A stretch of DNA of 64,000 nucleotides from positions 308,001 through 372,000 of the forward strand of contig JAJEKV010000013.1 in assembly GCA_021234155.1 (NCBI GenBank), read 5' to 3'. Below, in pieces: positions 1 to 10,888 of this stretch. The notes beneath the pieces are model-generated. The model ran no database searches and was not told the origin of the DNA. It worked only from the letters and a program-made list of their open reading frames with translations. A program made the position numbers and the translations under genes. Position 1 is the first letter of the stretch, and the number at the start of each line of letters is the position of its first letter. Source of the DNA: Isoetes taiwanensis. Lineage: Eukaryota > Streptophyta > Lycopodiopsida > Isoetales > Isoetaceae.

Positions 1-266
1 AATTCGTCGGGGTAATTTCAGGAAAAAAAAACCGAAATTCGCTAAGCGAATTTCGGGTTGAAATTCACTTTGCTTAATTTCGTTTTTTTAAAACCACCAC
101 AAGCAGCGCGGTTCGACGAATCGCATTGGGACCCCGACAAAATTTTCCCATGACGTTTTCTCAAATTCGCTTAAGTTTAATTTCATAAAACTTGGATCTT
201 CAAAGAATATTCCCATGTGAAATTCGCGTAAGCGAATTTCACAAATTCGCTTAAGCGAATTTCAGC
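1..266. repeat. Cluster of GAAATTCGC palindromic words
   Basis: The word AAATTCGCTTAAGCGAATTT and close variants occur at about 35-55, 222-241 and 243-263, with half-sites near 59-92 and 163-185. Each full site is nearly its own reverse complement, so the stretch is a set of short hairpins. It is probably the edge of a repeat running off the left end of the window. The family is not recognised. Confidence 0.6.
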
Positions 267-280
267 TGCCCGATGGTCCA

Positions 281-334
281 CTATCGGGAGCCAAAAAAGG
301 CACCAGTTGCTATCGGGAGCCAAAAAAGGCACCA
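281..334. repeat. 25-bp direct duplication, period 29
   Basis: The word CTATCGGGAGCCAAAAAAGG (followed by CACCA) occurs at 281-305 and again at 310-334 without a mismatch. This is a recent local duplication at the border between the palindrome cluster and the minus-strand open frame that ends here. Confidence 0.8.
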
Positions 335-595
335 TCCCGACATCACTTTATCTATTACTCTGCGACAAGCAGGGCATTTGGAAGCAGCACTCTCAACTCC
401 GAATAGAATGGGGTTTCTGCAGGTAGATGCAGGAGAGTGAAGGGTTTTGTAAAAGTCTGATACCAGGACAGATTTCCAGACGAAAACAAGAGCATCATTT
501 CTAGGCCTTTCCAGGGAATGGCGACTTCTTCCTATCTGTTTGCACCTCCGATTTGCATATAATAGTTCACATCTGGTTAGCGAAGGAACTGCCAT
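281..595 (-). CDS. Short open frame with targeting-like N terminus, unrecognised
   Basis: A 104-residue frame on the minus strand. Its first 60 residues are rich in Arg, Ser and Leu and poor in acidic residues, as in plant organelle-targeting peptides. Further on there is a CPAC motif (KCPACRR). The last residues are read through the 25-bp direct duplication, so the 3' end is not original coding sequence. It could be the first exon of a gene cut off by the repeat at 1-334, or a chance frame. No family is recognised and no splice donor is convincing. Confidence 0.2.
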   Translation of the reverse strand: MAVPSLTRCELLYANRRCKQIGRSRHSLERPRNDALVFVWKSVLVSDFYKTLHSPASTCRNPILFGVESAASKCPACRRVIDKVMSGWCLFWLPIATGAFFGSR

Positions 596-672
596 CCATG
601 CTCCTATCGCATGTTCCAGCGTTCCAAATTTGGGGCAAATTCAATGCCTCTGTTCAAAAGAGGAGAGACTAA

Positions 673-1070
673 TGACATATTTAACAAAATTTGGACTTAT
701 TCAAATATAATAAATGTGCTCCAAGGATGTCATGATAATATTATATGTATTTTTAGCTCTTATTGATTTTATTTTAATAATTTGTTCTGTTTATCTTTAA
801 ATAAAAAATATGATACTTACTAGAGTTTAAAGTTGCTTTCTAAATTAATTCCCGATTTCATCTATTTAGAATTAAATTTTCAACTAAGATAACTCTGTAT
901 AATTAAAATATTATGCTTTTCAAAATATTTAAAGAAAGTTTTAGATTAAAATTAATTAAATGATTACGTTTATGTTTAATAAAAAATGAATAGTTTATTA
1001 TTGATTAAATGTCAATATATTTTATTTCATCAATAATAAATTATTCAATAGTTATTATTAAACCAATAAC
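673..1070 (+). mobile_element. Partial copy of the 0.8-kb MITE
   Basis: This stretch matches 1664-2056 almost base for base, starting with the inverted-repeat end TGACATATTTAACAAAATTT. The match stops abruptly after AACCAATAAC at 1070. The right half and right inverted end are absent. It is either a 3'-truncated copy or the product of a local duplication that broke inside the element. It differs from the full copy by scattered substitutions and a 6-bp indel near 773. Confidence 0.85.
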
Positions 1071-1661
1071 TTTTCTGTATAATAGATAATTTGTATAATA
1101 GATAATTCTGTGGCTACTCTTTTTCTTGGTTTATAATAAGTCATAATGACTCTGTCGGATCAGGATTTGGCCTGTTGCATGCAACTTAACGAGGCTTTGG
1201 CCGCTTCCCTATGCATAAACTCTGTAAACATTTAACTTCGACGAGCCAAGATCTAGCCGACTAGTTCTGGAGAAATTCAAGAGGTTCTCAATCAAGAAGT
1301 CGAGGGTTTGCAGTAGAAGACTTTAGATCAAAAGGTTGCATCTGAAGAAGCAAAAAGAATTAAAGAAGAGCTCAAAGTTCAGTATCATGATGGGAAATTT
1401 GTCAGTGCTATACTGGAGATGCCGGAAGAAGAATGAAAAGACCCGAAAAGAGGTCTTAGAGGCGTGTTTTCAGGTCCATTTTAACAGAGTTACTTGGCAG
1501 AATGATAGAACTTCCAAGTTGAAAATAGACATTGTCATAAGTGACCCACAGGGGTATGCATTGACGAAATTGAAAAAATGATTAAATAGCACCATGTGTG
1601 GCACATTTGCTTGGTATGCAAGTCAACATTGCCTTTTTAAAACCAGAAATGTTCAGGCATG
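1071..1661 (+). pseudogene. Spacer between MITE copies with decayed coding-like stretch
   Basis: Between the two MITE copies lies non-MITE DNA. From about 1313 to 1438 one frame is open and charged, encoding EEAKRIKEELKVQYHDGKF and then SAILEMPEEE before a stop. A second frame (1336-1581) overlaps it. The helix-forming, Lys/Glu-rich composition looks like a piece of a real protein, but I recognise no family. It may be a gene fragment that decayed after the MITEs inserted. Confidence 0.2.
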
Positions 1662-1663
1662 TA

Positions 1664-2472
1664 TGACATATTTAACAAAATTTGGACTTATTTAAATCTA
1701 ATAAATGTGCTCCAAGGATGCCATGATAATATTATATGTATTTTTAGCTCTTATTGATTTTAATAATTTGTTATGTTTATCTTTAAATAAAAAATATAAT
1801 ACTTACTAGAGTTTAAAGTTGCTTTCTAAATTAATTTCCGATTTCATCTATTTAGAATTAAATTTTCATCTAAGATAACTCTGTATAATTAAAATACTAT
1901 GCTTTTCAAAATATTTAAAGAAAGTTTTAGATTAAAATTAATTAAATGATTACGTTTATGTTTAATAAAAAATCAATAGTTTATTATTGATTAAATGTCA
2001 ATATATTTTATTTCATCAATAATAAATTATTCAATAGTTATTATTAAACCAATAACGTTATATCATTTAATTATTTTCAACCTAAAACTTTTTCTAAAGT
2101 ATTTTTTAAAGTGTACAAATTTATAAATTGTGAAATTTTAATAATAGTTTTAAGTCAATCGCTTATCAAACCATCAGATTTCATTTAATTGTCATGATTG
2201 GTAAATTTTGAATCTGTTAAATAATTACAAATTGAAATTTTTATATTCTTGAAATGTCTAATTCTAAATAGATTCAAATGAAAATTAGTTTGAAAATCAA
2301 GTTTATTCTTTTATAACCATTGTAGTTTTAATTGAAAGATAAACTTATATAATTAAAACTTATAAAAATTATAACAATAAAAAATTTCAAACAATACATA
2401 TATACTTATAATGGTGTTCTTGAAGTGCTATCTATTAAATCTGAATAAGTCCAAATTTTGTTGAATATGTCA
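1664..2472. mobile_element. Complete MITE with ~100-bp terminal inverted repeats
   Basis: The left end reads TGACATATTTAACAAAATTT and the right end is its reverse complement, AAATTTTGTTGAATATGTCA, with one mismatch. The similarity continues inward, imperfectly, for about 100 bp on each side. The element is 809 bp and very AT-rich, with no coding frame, and is flanked by TA on both sides (1662-1663 and 2473-2474). TA flanks suit a Tc1/mariner-type element, but the terminal sequence is not one I can assign, so the superfamily is an inference. Confidence 0.85.
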
Positions 2473-2474
2473 TA

Positions 2475-3712
2475 CTAGGAATTTTTTTCTCTTCAACCAA
2501 GGAGTTAGTTCAAAATATTTGCAGGGGAGAAGGCAATTCCTTCTCAAATAATTTGATTGCTAGATCAGAGAAAAAGGGACCCAGTTTGGAACGCAAATAA
2601 TAGCATCCGAAATAATTTATCTCTTGCATCCAAAAAGCAGCCAAATATTTGCTTTGTCTTGATAACTGAGGCGAGAATGAAAGGTTTAGAGCTTGAAAAA
2701 CATCTTCTATGCTTCAAGTAATCGATGTTTTCAAGATCGAACTCATTTGCTTTTTAGTACACTCAAAGAATCTGTGAAGATTTCCTCAGAACGCATAATG
2801 GATATTGTCGCAAGCTTCCGTGTTAAATGATTCATCGAACTAGAATTTTTGGAAATCTCTCAAAAATTGCAACATGGAAAGAAATTACTGTGCACTGCCT
2901 TGAAAAATCCACACAATTGCTATCAGATACAACCAAACACACTATCTGATTTGATGCTTATAAGGAAAGTAGATGATTAGGGGACAGAACATCTGCAACT
3001 AGGCATTAGCATCTTTGAATGTGTGCTTGAAATAAGAGGCTATACACTTCCAAAGTAATACTGTAATGTTATTGCCAATGCTTCCTTCCATGGGGTTTAT
3101 TCCACATCAGTTTTGCAATGCCTCCATTTTGAGTCAATTCAAATGCAGTGCATAAAAAAAACCTAAGTATCTGCCTGATCTATCAAAAAATCAAATATCA
3201 TGTATGTGTTGAATCTTCGTATTGCTTGAGAAATTGATCAAGCTCCTCTGAGTGTCTTCAGTTGGTTTGCTTTGCCACAATAATGCAGTTGCTTCTTTCT
3301 TTAGTTTTATAATAGTTATGGTGGTTTGCAACAATTAATATTTGCTTTTGAGTTAAGGGCTTGAAATTGTAGTGATTGTTAGCAACAACTTTCTTGCGAC
3401 CCCTTATTAGACGAGATAAGGTATTACAATGGTACTCGGTACATAAGCAACAAACGTCCAGATGCTAAAAGCCTAAAAAACCCAAGCACTCGTGTTGCGT
3501 AACATTGACAAAATGAGTTTAGGCAACATCTACTTGTGACTCGAGCACCTATCCCTATGAAATCATTAGTATTTGCTAATGTATCTATTAGCCCCAACAA
3601 GCATGAAGCCCTATATCCTAGAGGCACATACAAGAACATCACATCATGAACACCTTCCGCATTGTTGTAAACTTGTACAAAAATATTATTAAGTAGGTTT
3701 AGAACCAAAAAA
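2475..3712. other. Intergenic, no gene seen
   Basis: AT-rich DNA without a supported gene or repeat. A minus-strand frame at 3424-3708 (94 residues) resembles no family I know and is probably chance. Confidence 0.5.
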
Positions 3713-3809
3713 ATATTTGCAACGACCGTCGTGATAAATTTCTTATATATACTAGAAAAAATTTGGAAACTTAAGAAATGTTCGCGACGGCCGTGGCGAT
3801 AAATTTAGT
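3713..3809. repeat. Two GCGACGGCCGT-type subterminal repeat units
   Basis: Two related units, at 3713-3742 (ATTTGCAACGACCGTCGTGA) and 3774-3809 (TTCGCGACGGCCGTGGCGAT), each followed by TAAATTT. GC-rich palindromic words of this kind in AT-rich DNA are typical of the subterminal repeats of plant CACTA transposons. A diverged reverse-orientation relative lies at 24773-24800. No element ends are visible here. Confidence 0.4.
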
Positions 3810-5477
3810 GTATGTAGAAGGATTGTTGGAATTGCAAATTTAGCATTTTAACCTCCAAGCGGGCATAAATTACCATTGCAACGTGGCAAAATGGTTAGCG
3901 CATGCACCCAAAAATGGCCGATTTAGGGTATGGCCCTTACCATCGATTCTACTGGACTGTGATGAATGCCGCGTTTGAGAAGCACATCTTTTGCTTTCCA
4001 TGATACTCACTAAAACGCTTGGCTTCTGAGTTCCCCATTTTTTACCTTATTATCTCGTGTTTTATCATGATCTCTTTTAGGTTCTTAAGCTTTGAATGCC
4101 GTTTAGTTTCGTATAGAGCCGGATTGAAGTGGAACTCTCCTCTGCTGGATGTAGTGAAGGAAAGAATGGATTTTGTAGTACACATCTCCAGTTTGAGGTT
4201 TGAAGGTATTCCGATTTTAGTTTGTGATGTAATTATCATGGATTTGCTTATCATGGGCAACCAATAAGAAACTTTTTGAACAGTGTTTTGATTTACTATG
4301 AGATGAATCAGCTGGTCACACTACAACGATCTATTTGTTTGCAGTGCAAGATGTCGTCCATCTTACATTTGAAGTTTTTCAAAGCCACCATTGGGTGTTA
4401 CAAGGAGGAGCTGGTTTTGTCCTTTCAGAAATAGGAACCTATATGATGTAAGATATATGAATTTGAATTGCATTTATAGGACGTTTTACATACATAGTTT
4501 AAATTCCCACTAGAATGTTTTTGACATGTGGCGCCTCTTTTCTTCTATTTCTTGCTAAATCTTTCAGAACATGCCAATAGGAAATCTTTAGAAGATATTT
4601 AAGTGAAACTAAGTTGTGAAACTGCTGTTGGATTGATCGAAATGGAGCAAAAGTTGAAGGCATTTTGCTATTGAATCAGGCCATAATCTCAGAAGAATTA
4701 CACGATTTGAATGCGAAGGTGCAAGATGTTGGAAGGCTGAGAAGAATTGCAGGTTGCAAATGCAAAGGTGTATGATGTGCATGGATATCTGAAATGCAAA
4801 GGTGCATGGATGTCTGAAGGTCAATCAGATCCGAAATCTTGAGAATAACAGGGATGCTCTAAATTTTCAATCGCCATACAAGAAAAGAATGTATAATGCA
4901 TTATGTTAATTCATTTGTAGAGCCAATATTCTCTGTTGCATGTAATTCTCTGACATGATTTACACTAATCCATTCGATAAACTTTTAAATTCTGAATATG
5001 TCTTTTATTATTTGCAGGAAAAAATATCCAGGAAAAAAAATCCTAAATTACCAAAGGGAGGGAGACAGGCACGGCGTTCTTACCCCCTCCATATACGATT
5101 CTCCATAGGGAGAGGAGGGGGGCCTCCAAAAAGAGGAGAGGGTCTCCAAAAATGTTTTGTGGAAATCGTAAGGAGGGAGGCTAAAAGAAGGGGTACACGA
5201 ATGTGACCTGTGACCTCTGCATTAAAGTGGGGGGCCTCCTGTGACAAGCTCAATCTTGAGCAAATCATCTGAAAAATGGAACAGACCAGTGGACGAGATG
5301 AAATTTGGTTCTGATTATGAAAAAAGTTGCTTAGGGCCCATCTCCAGTAGGTCGTCTTAGCGGTTAACATTTTTGGGTTGCCCCTAACTGGCAGGGCCCT
5401 TTAGGTTACTGTGCCGTTCTTCGAGCCTAAGTTAATTTGTATTCTGTCATAGGTAAGATAGCAAAGAGTTATGACGA
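3810..5477. other. Intergenic and upstream region of the PPR gene
   Basis: No coding region is supported. At 4735-4815 words such as GCAAAGGTG and ATGGATATCTGAA / ATGGATGTCTGAA recur, a small local repeat. A purine-rich stretch runs from 5050 to 5190. The word TTGGGTTGCCCCTAA at 5373-5387 recurs at 8060-8074, so part of the PPR upstream region is repetitive. Confidence 0.5.
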
Positions 5478-7178
5478 ATGCAGATCAGAAGTAGCAGCTA
5501 CAGAACTGCATGCTTGTATTTGCGAGAGCCCAATTCCACAGCTTTTGATGCGCTACACGAGCAAGACATTCCTAGTTTATTGCGAAAATGCAGTAGGGAC
5601 GACACCAATGGTTTGGCTAAGGGGAAGCAGATTCATGCTTATCTTACGAGAAGTGGGCTTCTACATGATAGATTTTTGGGCAATCTTGTTGTCGAGATGT
5701 ATGGAAAGTCTGGTGACCTAGAAAATGCTTTTGGTTTATTCAAATGTATTTCTAAACCGAATGTTTATTCATGCAATATTATGATGGCAACATATACAAG
5801 CCTTGGGCATGATGCAGAAGCCCTCCACTTGTTTAGAAAAATGCCGGATGTAGGCTTAAGGCCAGACATAGTTACATGGAATGCATTGATTTCGACATAT
5901 GCTCAGTCTGGTCATGTTGAAGAGGCATTCGAAACATTCACTCGAATGAGCAAAGAAGGTATCTATCCTGATGTTTTTTCATGGAATGCCCTGATTTCTG
6001 CACATGCTCAACACGGGTTTGCAAAAAGAGCTTTAGGTCTTTTCCAATCAATGCTGGAAAAAGGGGTTAAACCTGATATTGTTTCATGGAATACAGTCAT
6101 AGCAGGATATGCACAGGAAGGGTATGGCAGAGAGGCTTTGGAACAATTTCATAAAATGCAGAAAGTGGGTTTCAAGCCAGATAAATATACTTTGATTAGC
6201 CTGCTTAGTGCATGTGCGAACCTAGCATCTTTTGAGCATACTAAGATGATCCATTCTTACTTAGGAAATGAATTACGTTCAACTAATGCTACTTGGAATG
6301 CCCTCGTTGATGCATATGCCAAATGCGGCGATATGGACTGCGCTTTGGATGTTTTTGAACATATGAATCACAAGAATGTGATAGCTTGGACATCTATCAT
6401 TGCAGGCTATGTCCAGCAGGGAAATGGCAATAAAGCAGTTCAACGGTTTCATGAGGTGCAGCGAGAAGGAGTTGAACCAAATAAGTTCACATTAGTGTTC
6501 ATTTTGAGAGCTTGCACAGCTCTAGCTGCTCTAACAAGAGGGAAGATAATTCACTGTCTTGCGATTGCTAATGGTTTTTTTTCAGATGAAATAATGTGCA
6601 CCCTGGTCAATATGTACACCAAATGTGGCAGTTTGGGGAATGCATTGAGTGTTTTTGACAGGATGCACCTCAGGAGTGTCATTTCGTGGACTGCAATGAT
6701 CACCGGATATGCTCTGCACGGATATGGTAAGGAAGCCATACAACTTATTCAGCCAATGCAGCTAGATGGCACTAAGGCAGACGATATCACTTTCATTGCT
6801 ATTCTTTCTGCATGTAATTATGGAGGGATGTTAAATGATTGCCATCATTACTTTATTTCCATGGGCAATGAAAATGGCATGTCACCAACAACTGAACATT
6901 ATGGATGCTCAATTGATCTTTTTGGGAGAGTAGGCTGGCTAGAAGAGGCACATGATTTCATTGATAATATGCCATTGCAACCAGATGTAATTGTCTGGAC
7001 GTCTCTGGTTAGTGCCTCTAGATTTCATGACAGCTTAAAGTTTGCAAATTATGCATCAGAACACATTATTGAGTTAGAACCATTAGATGCTGTACCATAT
7101 ATATTGCTGTCTAACCTTTATGCTAGGTATGAAGAAAAGAGTAAACAAACAGGGAGATGGAATGAACAAATATCCTAA
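5478..7178 (+). CDS. Pentatricopeptide repeat protein, PLS class with E domain
   Basis: An intact, intronless frame of 566 residues. PPR motifs run from about residue 48 to 505. Three consecutive 35-residue units occupy 131-235, with WNALISTYAQ, WNALISAHAQ and WNTVIAGYAQ at matching places. L/S-type units follow, with WNALVDAYAKCGD (273-285), WTSIIAGY (304-311), LVNMYTKCGS (376-385) and WTAMITGY (404-411). Residues 472-500 hold EHYGCSIDLFGRVG, the usual last motif before the E domain. The E domain (about 507-550) ends with LEPLDAVPYILLSNLYA. Only GRWNEQIS remains of the next segment, so E+ and DYW domains are absent. Such proteins bind organellar RNA one base per motif and act in C-to-U editing, splicing or processing. 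Without a DYW domain, editing would need a partner in trans. The N terminus (RSSSYRT) could be a targeting peptide, with the start at 5478 as the first in-frame ATG. Alternatively it is a 3'-truncated pseudogene. Confidence 0.9.
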   Translation: MQIRSSSYRTACLYLREPNSTAFDALHEQDIPSLLRKCSRDDTNGLAKGKQIHAYLTRSGLLHDRFLGNLVVEMYGKSGDLENAFGLFKCISKPNVYSCNIMMATYTSLGHDAEALHLFRKMPDVGLRPDIVTWNALISTYAQSGHVEEAFETFTRMSKEGIYPDVFSWNALISAHAQHGFAKRALGLFQSMLEKGVKPDIVSWNTVIAGYAQEGYGREALEQFHKMQKVGFKPDKYTLISLLSACANLASFEHTKMIHSYLGNELRSTNATWNALVDAYAKCGDMDCALDVFEHMNHKNVIAWTSIIAGYVQQGNGNKAVQRFHEVQREGVEPNKFTLVFILRACTALAALTRGKIIHCLAIANGFFSDEIMCTLVNMYTKCGSLGNALSVFDRMHLRSVISWTAMITGYALHGYGKEAIQLIQPMQLDGTKADDITFIAILSACNYGGMLNDCHHYFISMGNENGMSPTTEHYGCSIDLFGRVGWLEEAHDFIDNMPLQPDVIVWTSLVSASRFHDSLKFANYASEHIIELEPLDAVPYILLSNLYARYEEKSKQTGRWNEQIS

Positions 7179-7716
7179 AATTGAGCTTCACTATCAGGAT
7201 GCCAGATTCAGAGCATGTCTGATGCTAGTTCAGCGTTGGAATATCTTGCCTGCCAATGGATCTTGATTGAAAGCTGCTCTATCAAGAAAATTGATCAATG
7301 TGGGCTGGGGAAAGGCCTAATTAACAACGACAATTGGAAGAAAAAATCCTTGTCTAGTAGCATAGCAAAGAGGAAACAACCTGTACAAATATTAGGCTAG
7401 ATTGCACGAAATACATCTGCCAACGGAAAAGGTGGAAATCTTTCATAATGGAAGGCACCAGTGTGTAACAGCCATTGCATTTAGCATCAAACGTCCACTG
7501 ACAAGTAAACCAATAAACAAATCAATGCAAACACGTGTACAGGAATAGTAGTGAGAAAGTCAAGTGGAATAAAACGTGATAGGAGTTTCAGATAGGAAAT
7601 TAGTTATGACAACATGAATATGAGTCTGTGCCCTCTATGAGAAGTTGAGGCAACAGTATCCCTCTTGCATCAGTGTGAGAAGTTGGGACAACAAAGGATT
7701 TAGCTCCGTTATTTTT
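7179..7716. other. PPR 3' flank, no second gene
   Basis: After the PPR stop another frame stays open to about 7266 but shows no E+ motif (no PGxSW-like sequence). The rest is AT-rich 3' flank without a supported gene. Confidence 0.5.
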
Positions 7717-7957
7717 GAACCATCAACATGAACATCAGCAAGAACATCAAAATTTTTAGTACATATCAGAATTTGAGGTGAACCATCAATATGAACATTA
7801 ACAAGAACGTCAAATTTATTAGTTAGAATTTGAGGTGAACCATCAATATGAACATCAACAACAATGTCAAATTTATTATTAGTACAAGTGAACCGTCAAT
7901 GTAAAAATTAGCATGAACATCAAATTTATTTGTACATATATCAGAATTTGAAGTCTA
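7717..7957. repeat. Degenerate tandem repeat, 53-63 bp units
   Basis: Four units begin with GAACCATCAA-type words at 7717, 7780, 7837 and 7890. Each continues with ATGAACAT, CAAATTTATT and then CAGAATTTGA or a remnant of it. Unit length shrinks from 63 to 57 to 53 bp through internal deletions. It is a small minisatellite without coding potential. Confidence 0.75.
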
Positions 7958-8446
7958 GTTGATGAAGTTTTAGGGTATATGCACTTGAATGAAAATTAAG
8001 TTTGCCTTTGTCAAATGATGACATATTAGGATGGGCCTTTAGTATTTGTTGCAATATTTTGGGTTGCCCCTAAGGGGGCAAACCCTTGTCCATGTGGGGT
8101 TTGTGGTATATTCCAGGTATATGCCAGTATATGCCCGGAATATGCCAATAACTGCTACAAACCCATTATTGGCTGTAAACTGGCGGTCATTTACGTTTTA
8201 CGGGGAGGCACTCGGAAACAAAGCTAACCGTGTTTTGGCGATGGTGGCTATCCCCTTTGGTAGACATGTTCCGCAAATCCTACACACACCCGTCGCCTCC
8301 AAAACATCTCCTACTGGAGCACGCCCACTAAACTCTTTTTCTCGCTTGCTCCTCATGGAGGAGCCCATGCTCATGTATACCTTCATCATTTTAGTGAGCG
8401 AATGATTGTTGCATTTCGAGGCCTTGGCTGAATTTCAAAAAGCGGA
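7958..8446. other. Intergenic before the lipase fragment
   Basis: Holds a copy of the TTGGGTTGCCCCTAA word (8060) and a run of ATATGCC-like words at 8115-8145 (TATATGCCAGTATATGCCCG). No convincing coding region; the frame at 8046-8405 has no recognisable domain. Confidence 0.4.
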
Positions 8447-8798
8447 ATGTCGGATCTTTGCACAGGCCAGAACATGTTCGGTCAAGGATTTCCAGGTATT
8501 CCCTTTGTACCCTCTGGCATATGCTCCATGTTTGCCAATGAAACCCTAGATTACTATTCCCAGGCAGTGAAATATACAAAGCAAGCTTTAGCAGCCTATC
8601 CTAGTAGATCATTGTTGCTCACAGATCATAGTTTGGGTGCTGGACTTGCCCTTTTGGATTCTCGCAAATTTTCTAACATTAGTAGTGCTCCCTATTGTTG
8701 GATTCAGTGCCCCTGGTCTATCAGAGTTACCTAAAAGATGGAATTTGGAACTTAAGGTTGCTCAAGAGCATATGGTCTTTGTAATAGGGGATAAATGA
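8447..8798 (+). pseudogene. Class-3 lipase-like fragment, broken
   Basis: The frame from 8447 encodes YTKQALAAYP, a short strand (SRSLLLT) and then DHSLGAGLALL. This has the layout of the helix, strand and nucleophile elbow of class-3 lipases and related alpha/beta hydrolases, where GHSLG carries the catalytic serine. Here the first Gly of the elbow is Asp (GAT). Near 8685 the reading shifts by one base. The next frame continues with FSAPGLSELPKRW and QEHMVFVIGDK, as expected for the segment after the elbow, and ends at 8798. With a changed elbow and a frameshift the product would not be active. It is probably an exon of a decayed lipase gene. The subfamily is uncertain, and the Asp and His of the triad are not seen. 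Confidence 0.6.
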
Positions 8799-10888
8799 AA
8801 TGTAGTCATTAGATAAGCTTGGAATAGGCAGGTTGGCATTATTGGTTTGTATTAGACCTAGAAAATCCCTCATTGTAGTGTTTGCTTACAATGCCATTTC
8901 TAGGATTAATATATTAGATCTACTAAGGCCTTCCAAGGATCTTGACTCCTTAACTTGTTTCTTTGAGAGCCACTACTTAAAACATTTGATTAGCCTTATA
9001 TACCAAGGTTCAAGACTTGTGTGCCAAATAGCTTAATCTCAATCGGTGCATGTGCTTCAGTGCTGACTTCACAATTTAATATTGTATATCTATTAAAATA
9101 AGAAATGCAAAAATGCATGTAATATGGAATTAAATCATGGAATTCGATATTCAAAATGCATGCAAACCGACATCGTAATCGAGTCGGTGATCATAACATA
9201 TAAAATATATGCAGGGCCTCAATGGTACCAATTTCCTGCTCACACTATTTTCTTCAAATTCCATAAATTACTCAACAATTTAGAGCTATGAAACGGCAAT
9301 AAGCTTCATTGCATCAGATACCAAATGCCATTTATACGAACATAATTAAGGCATAAGGTAAAGGATGCTTCCCGTATATTACAAAACATAAATATAAACA
9401 TATGTGGGTAAATTCTACAAGAAAATGCTTCAAGAAAGCTTAATATCTACCTTCTGCAACCAATTGGCGCAAATAAATAATGTAAAGGCGCTGCAATTCG
9501 AGGTAATCAAGGTCAGAGCAACCAACAAAAGCCCGGTCAATTCTATTCACACAGTTGCGGCTCATTGTACCCTTACTATGCTTGAAGTATTTGGTATTAA
9601 TGCCATTGAACGCGTGCTTAAGGATTGGATCTACGAAGAGGATGCCAGTCTTTTCGACATATGTCAGAGTCAAATCATATTCTAGAATATGCTCTCAATC
9701 AGAATATGACACTAGTCCATTCCGGTCCACAAAATCTTAACTTGCAAGTAATGGTTACAAGCTTTTTTATGGGATTCAATTCATGATCTTGGGATCTCTA
9801 ATGAGTTTTGTTGCATTCATGGGAAAAACTACCGTGGCTATCAAAGGTTTCGAAAATTCGAGGCCAAATGTACTTGCTCATTCACCCTCAGACATCATAG
9901 ATGGCATGAATCCTGATGCGAAGAAGATAAAGAAGGCACTGAAGGCACTTTGTTATCATGACAAATGACTTAAAGTTGAGGTACATGTGCTACTTATATG
10001 CTTACGCAGGAGTTTGTAAAATATCATTGAGGTACTATTTCACTACTTTCTACTTATTAGCACAGTGTTCACTCATCATCATCACTGCATCGAAGACGCT
10101 ACATGTCACAATGGCAGGAGCATTGCTTGACAAATTTCTCGGTTATCCATTAGGAGTCGCATTAGCTACAATGAAGGCAAATCCTCGATCATTGCGCCTA
10201 AGCATACTGAAGAGCTGGGGTAAACGCACGTTCGAGCTCAACCACGGACTCCAAATCATTGCCTTCGACAGGGCCTAAGCTCAGAACCTGACCCATAACT
10301 ATTGAGCAACAAAAGACATGCCATTGCATTTGCATTTTTAAGTAACTCTACCTTGCTTGCCTCATGCTATTAAATGCTTAGCCATTCAATTTATAAAATT
10401 GAATTCTTCCTTCATACCCTGAACAAAATTGACATGCAAAACAATCCTCAGTTCTTAAGTTCTTTTGCCCTCCCCCCCCCCATTTCTCTATTTGCATTCT
10501 TCATACATTGTTTCGTATGTTTCTAAGAATCCGACGATTCCACTATCTATAAATTCCCATAAAGACATGGTATCAAGTACTCTATTGTTTTGAAGTAGCA
10601 ATTTAAATTGATTGTCAAAACATGACTTTGAACTATGATTTAAGCCACTTCACCCTATGGTATGGCCATGGAGGGCAACCCTCCGTGCGCAGCACCTTGT
10701 TATTACAGTGAGTTTTTAAATTTGCCCTACGTAATGTTCAGGTAGAGGACATTTCAAGCAATTTTGGACTTAGATTATTTCTTGTAATCTAATCAGTATA
10801 TGTCTGCGAACAAAGAAGGAAATGATGCAATGAAGGATGAAATCAGGCAAGATCTCCCTAAAATGTTCTCTACCCCAAACATTACGTT
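8799..10888. other. Intergenic, several unassigned short frames
   Basis: No family is recognised. The frame at 9440-9673 on the minus strand (77 residues) has normal-looking amino-acid composition and could be an exon relic. The plus-strand frames at 9783-9968 and 9958-10278 are likewise unassigned. A run of ten C residues lies near 10472-10481. Confidence 0.4.

Noticed and set aside
4319-4326. CACTACAA as a CACTA transposon end
   Set aside because: Only eight bases match, with no subterminal repeats on the expected side.
7717-7957. CRISPR-like array
   Set aside because: Units are contiguous and degenerate without unique spacers, and the genome is eukaryotic. It is a minisatellite.
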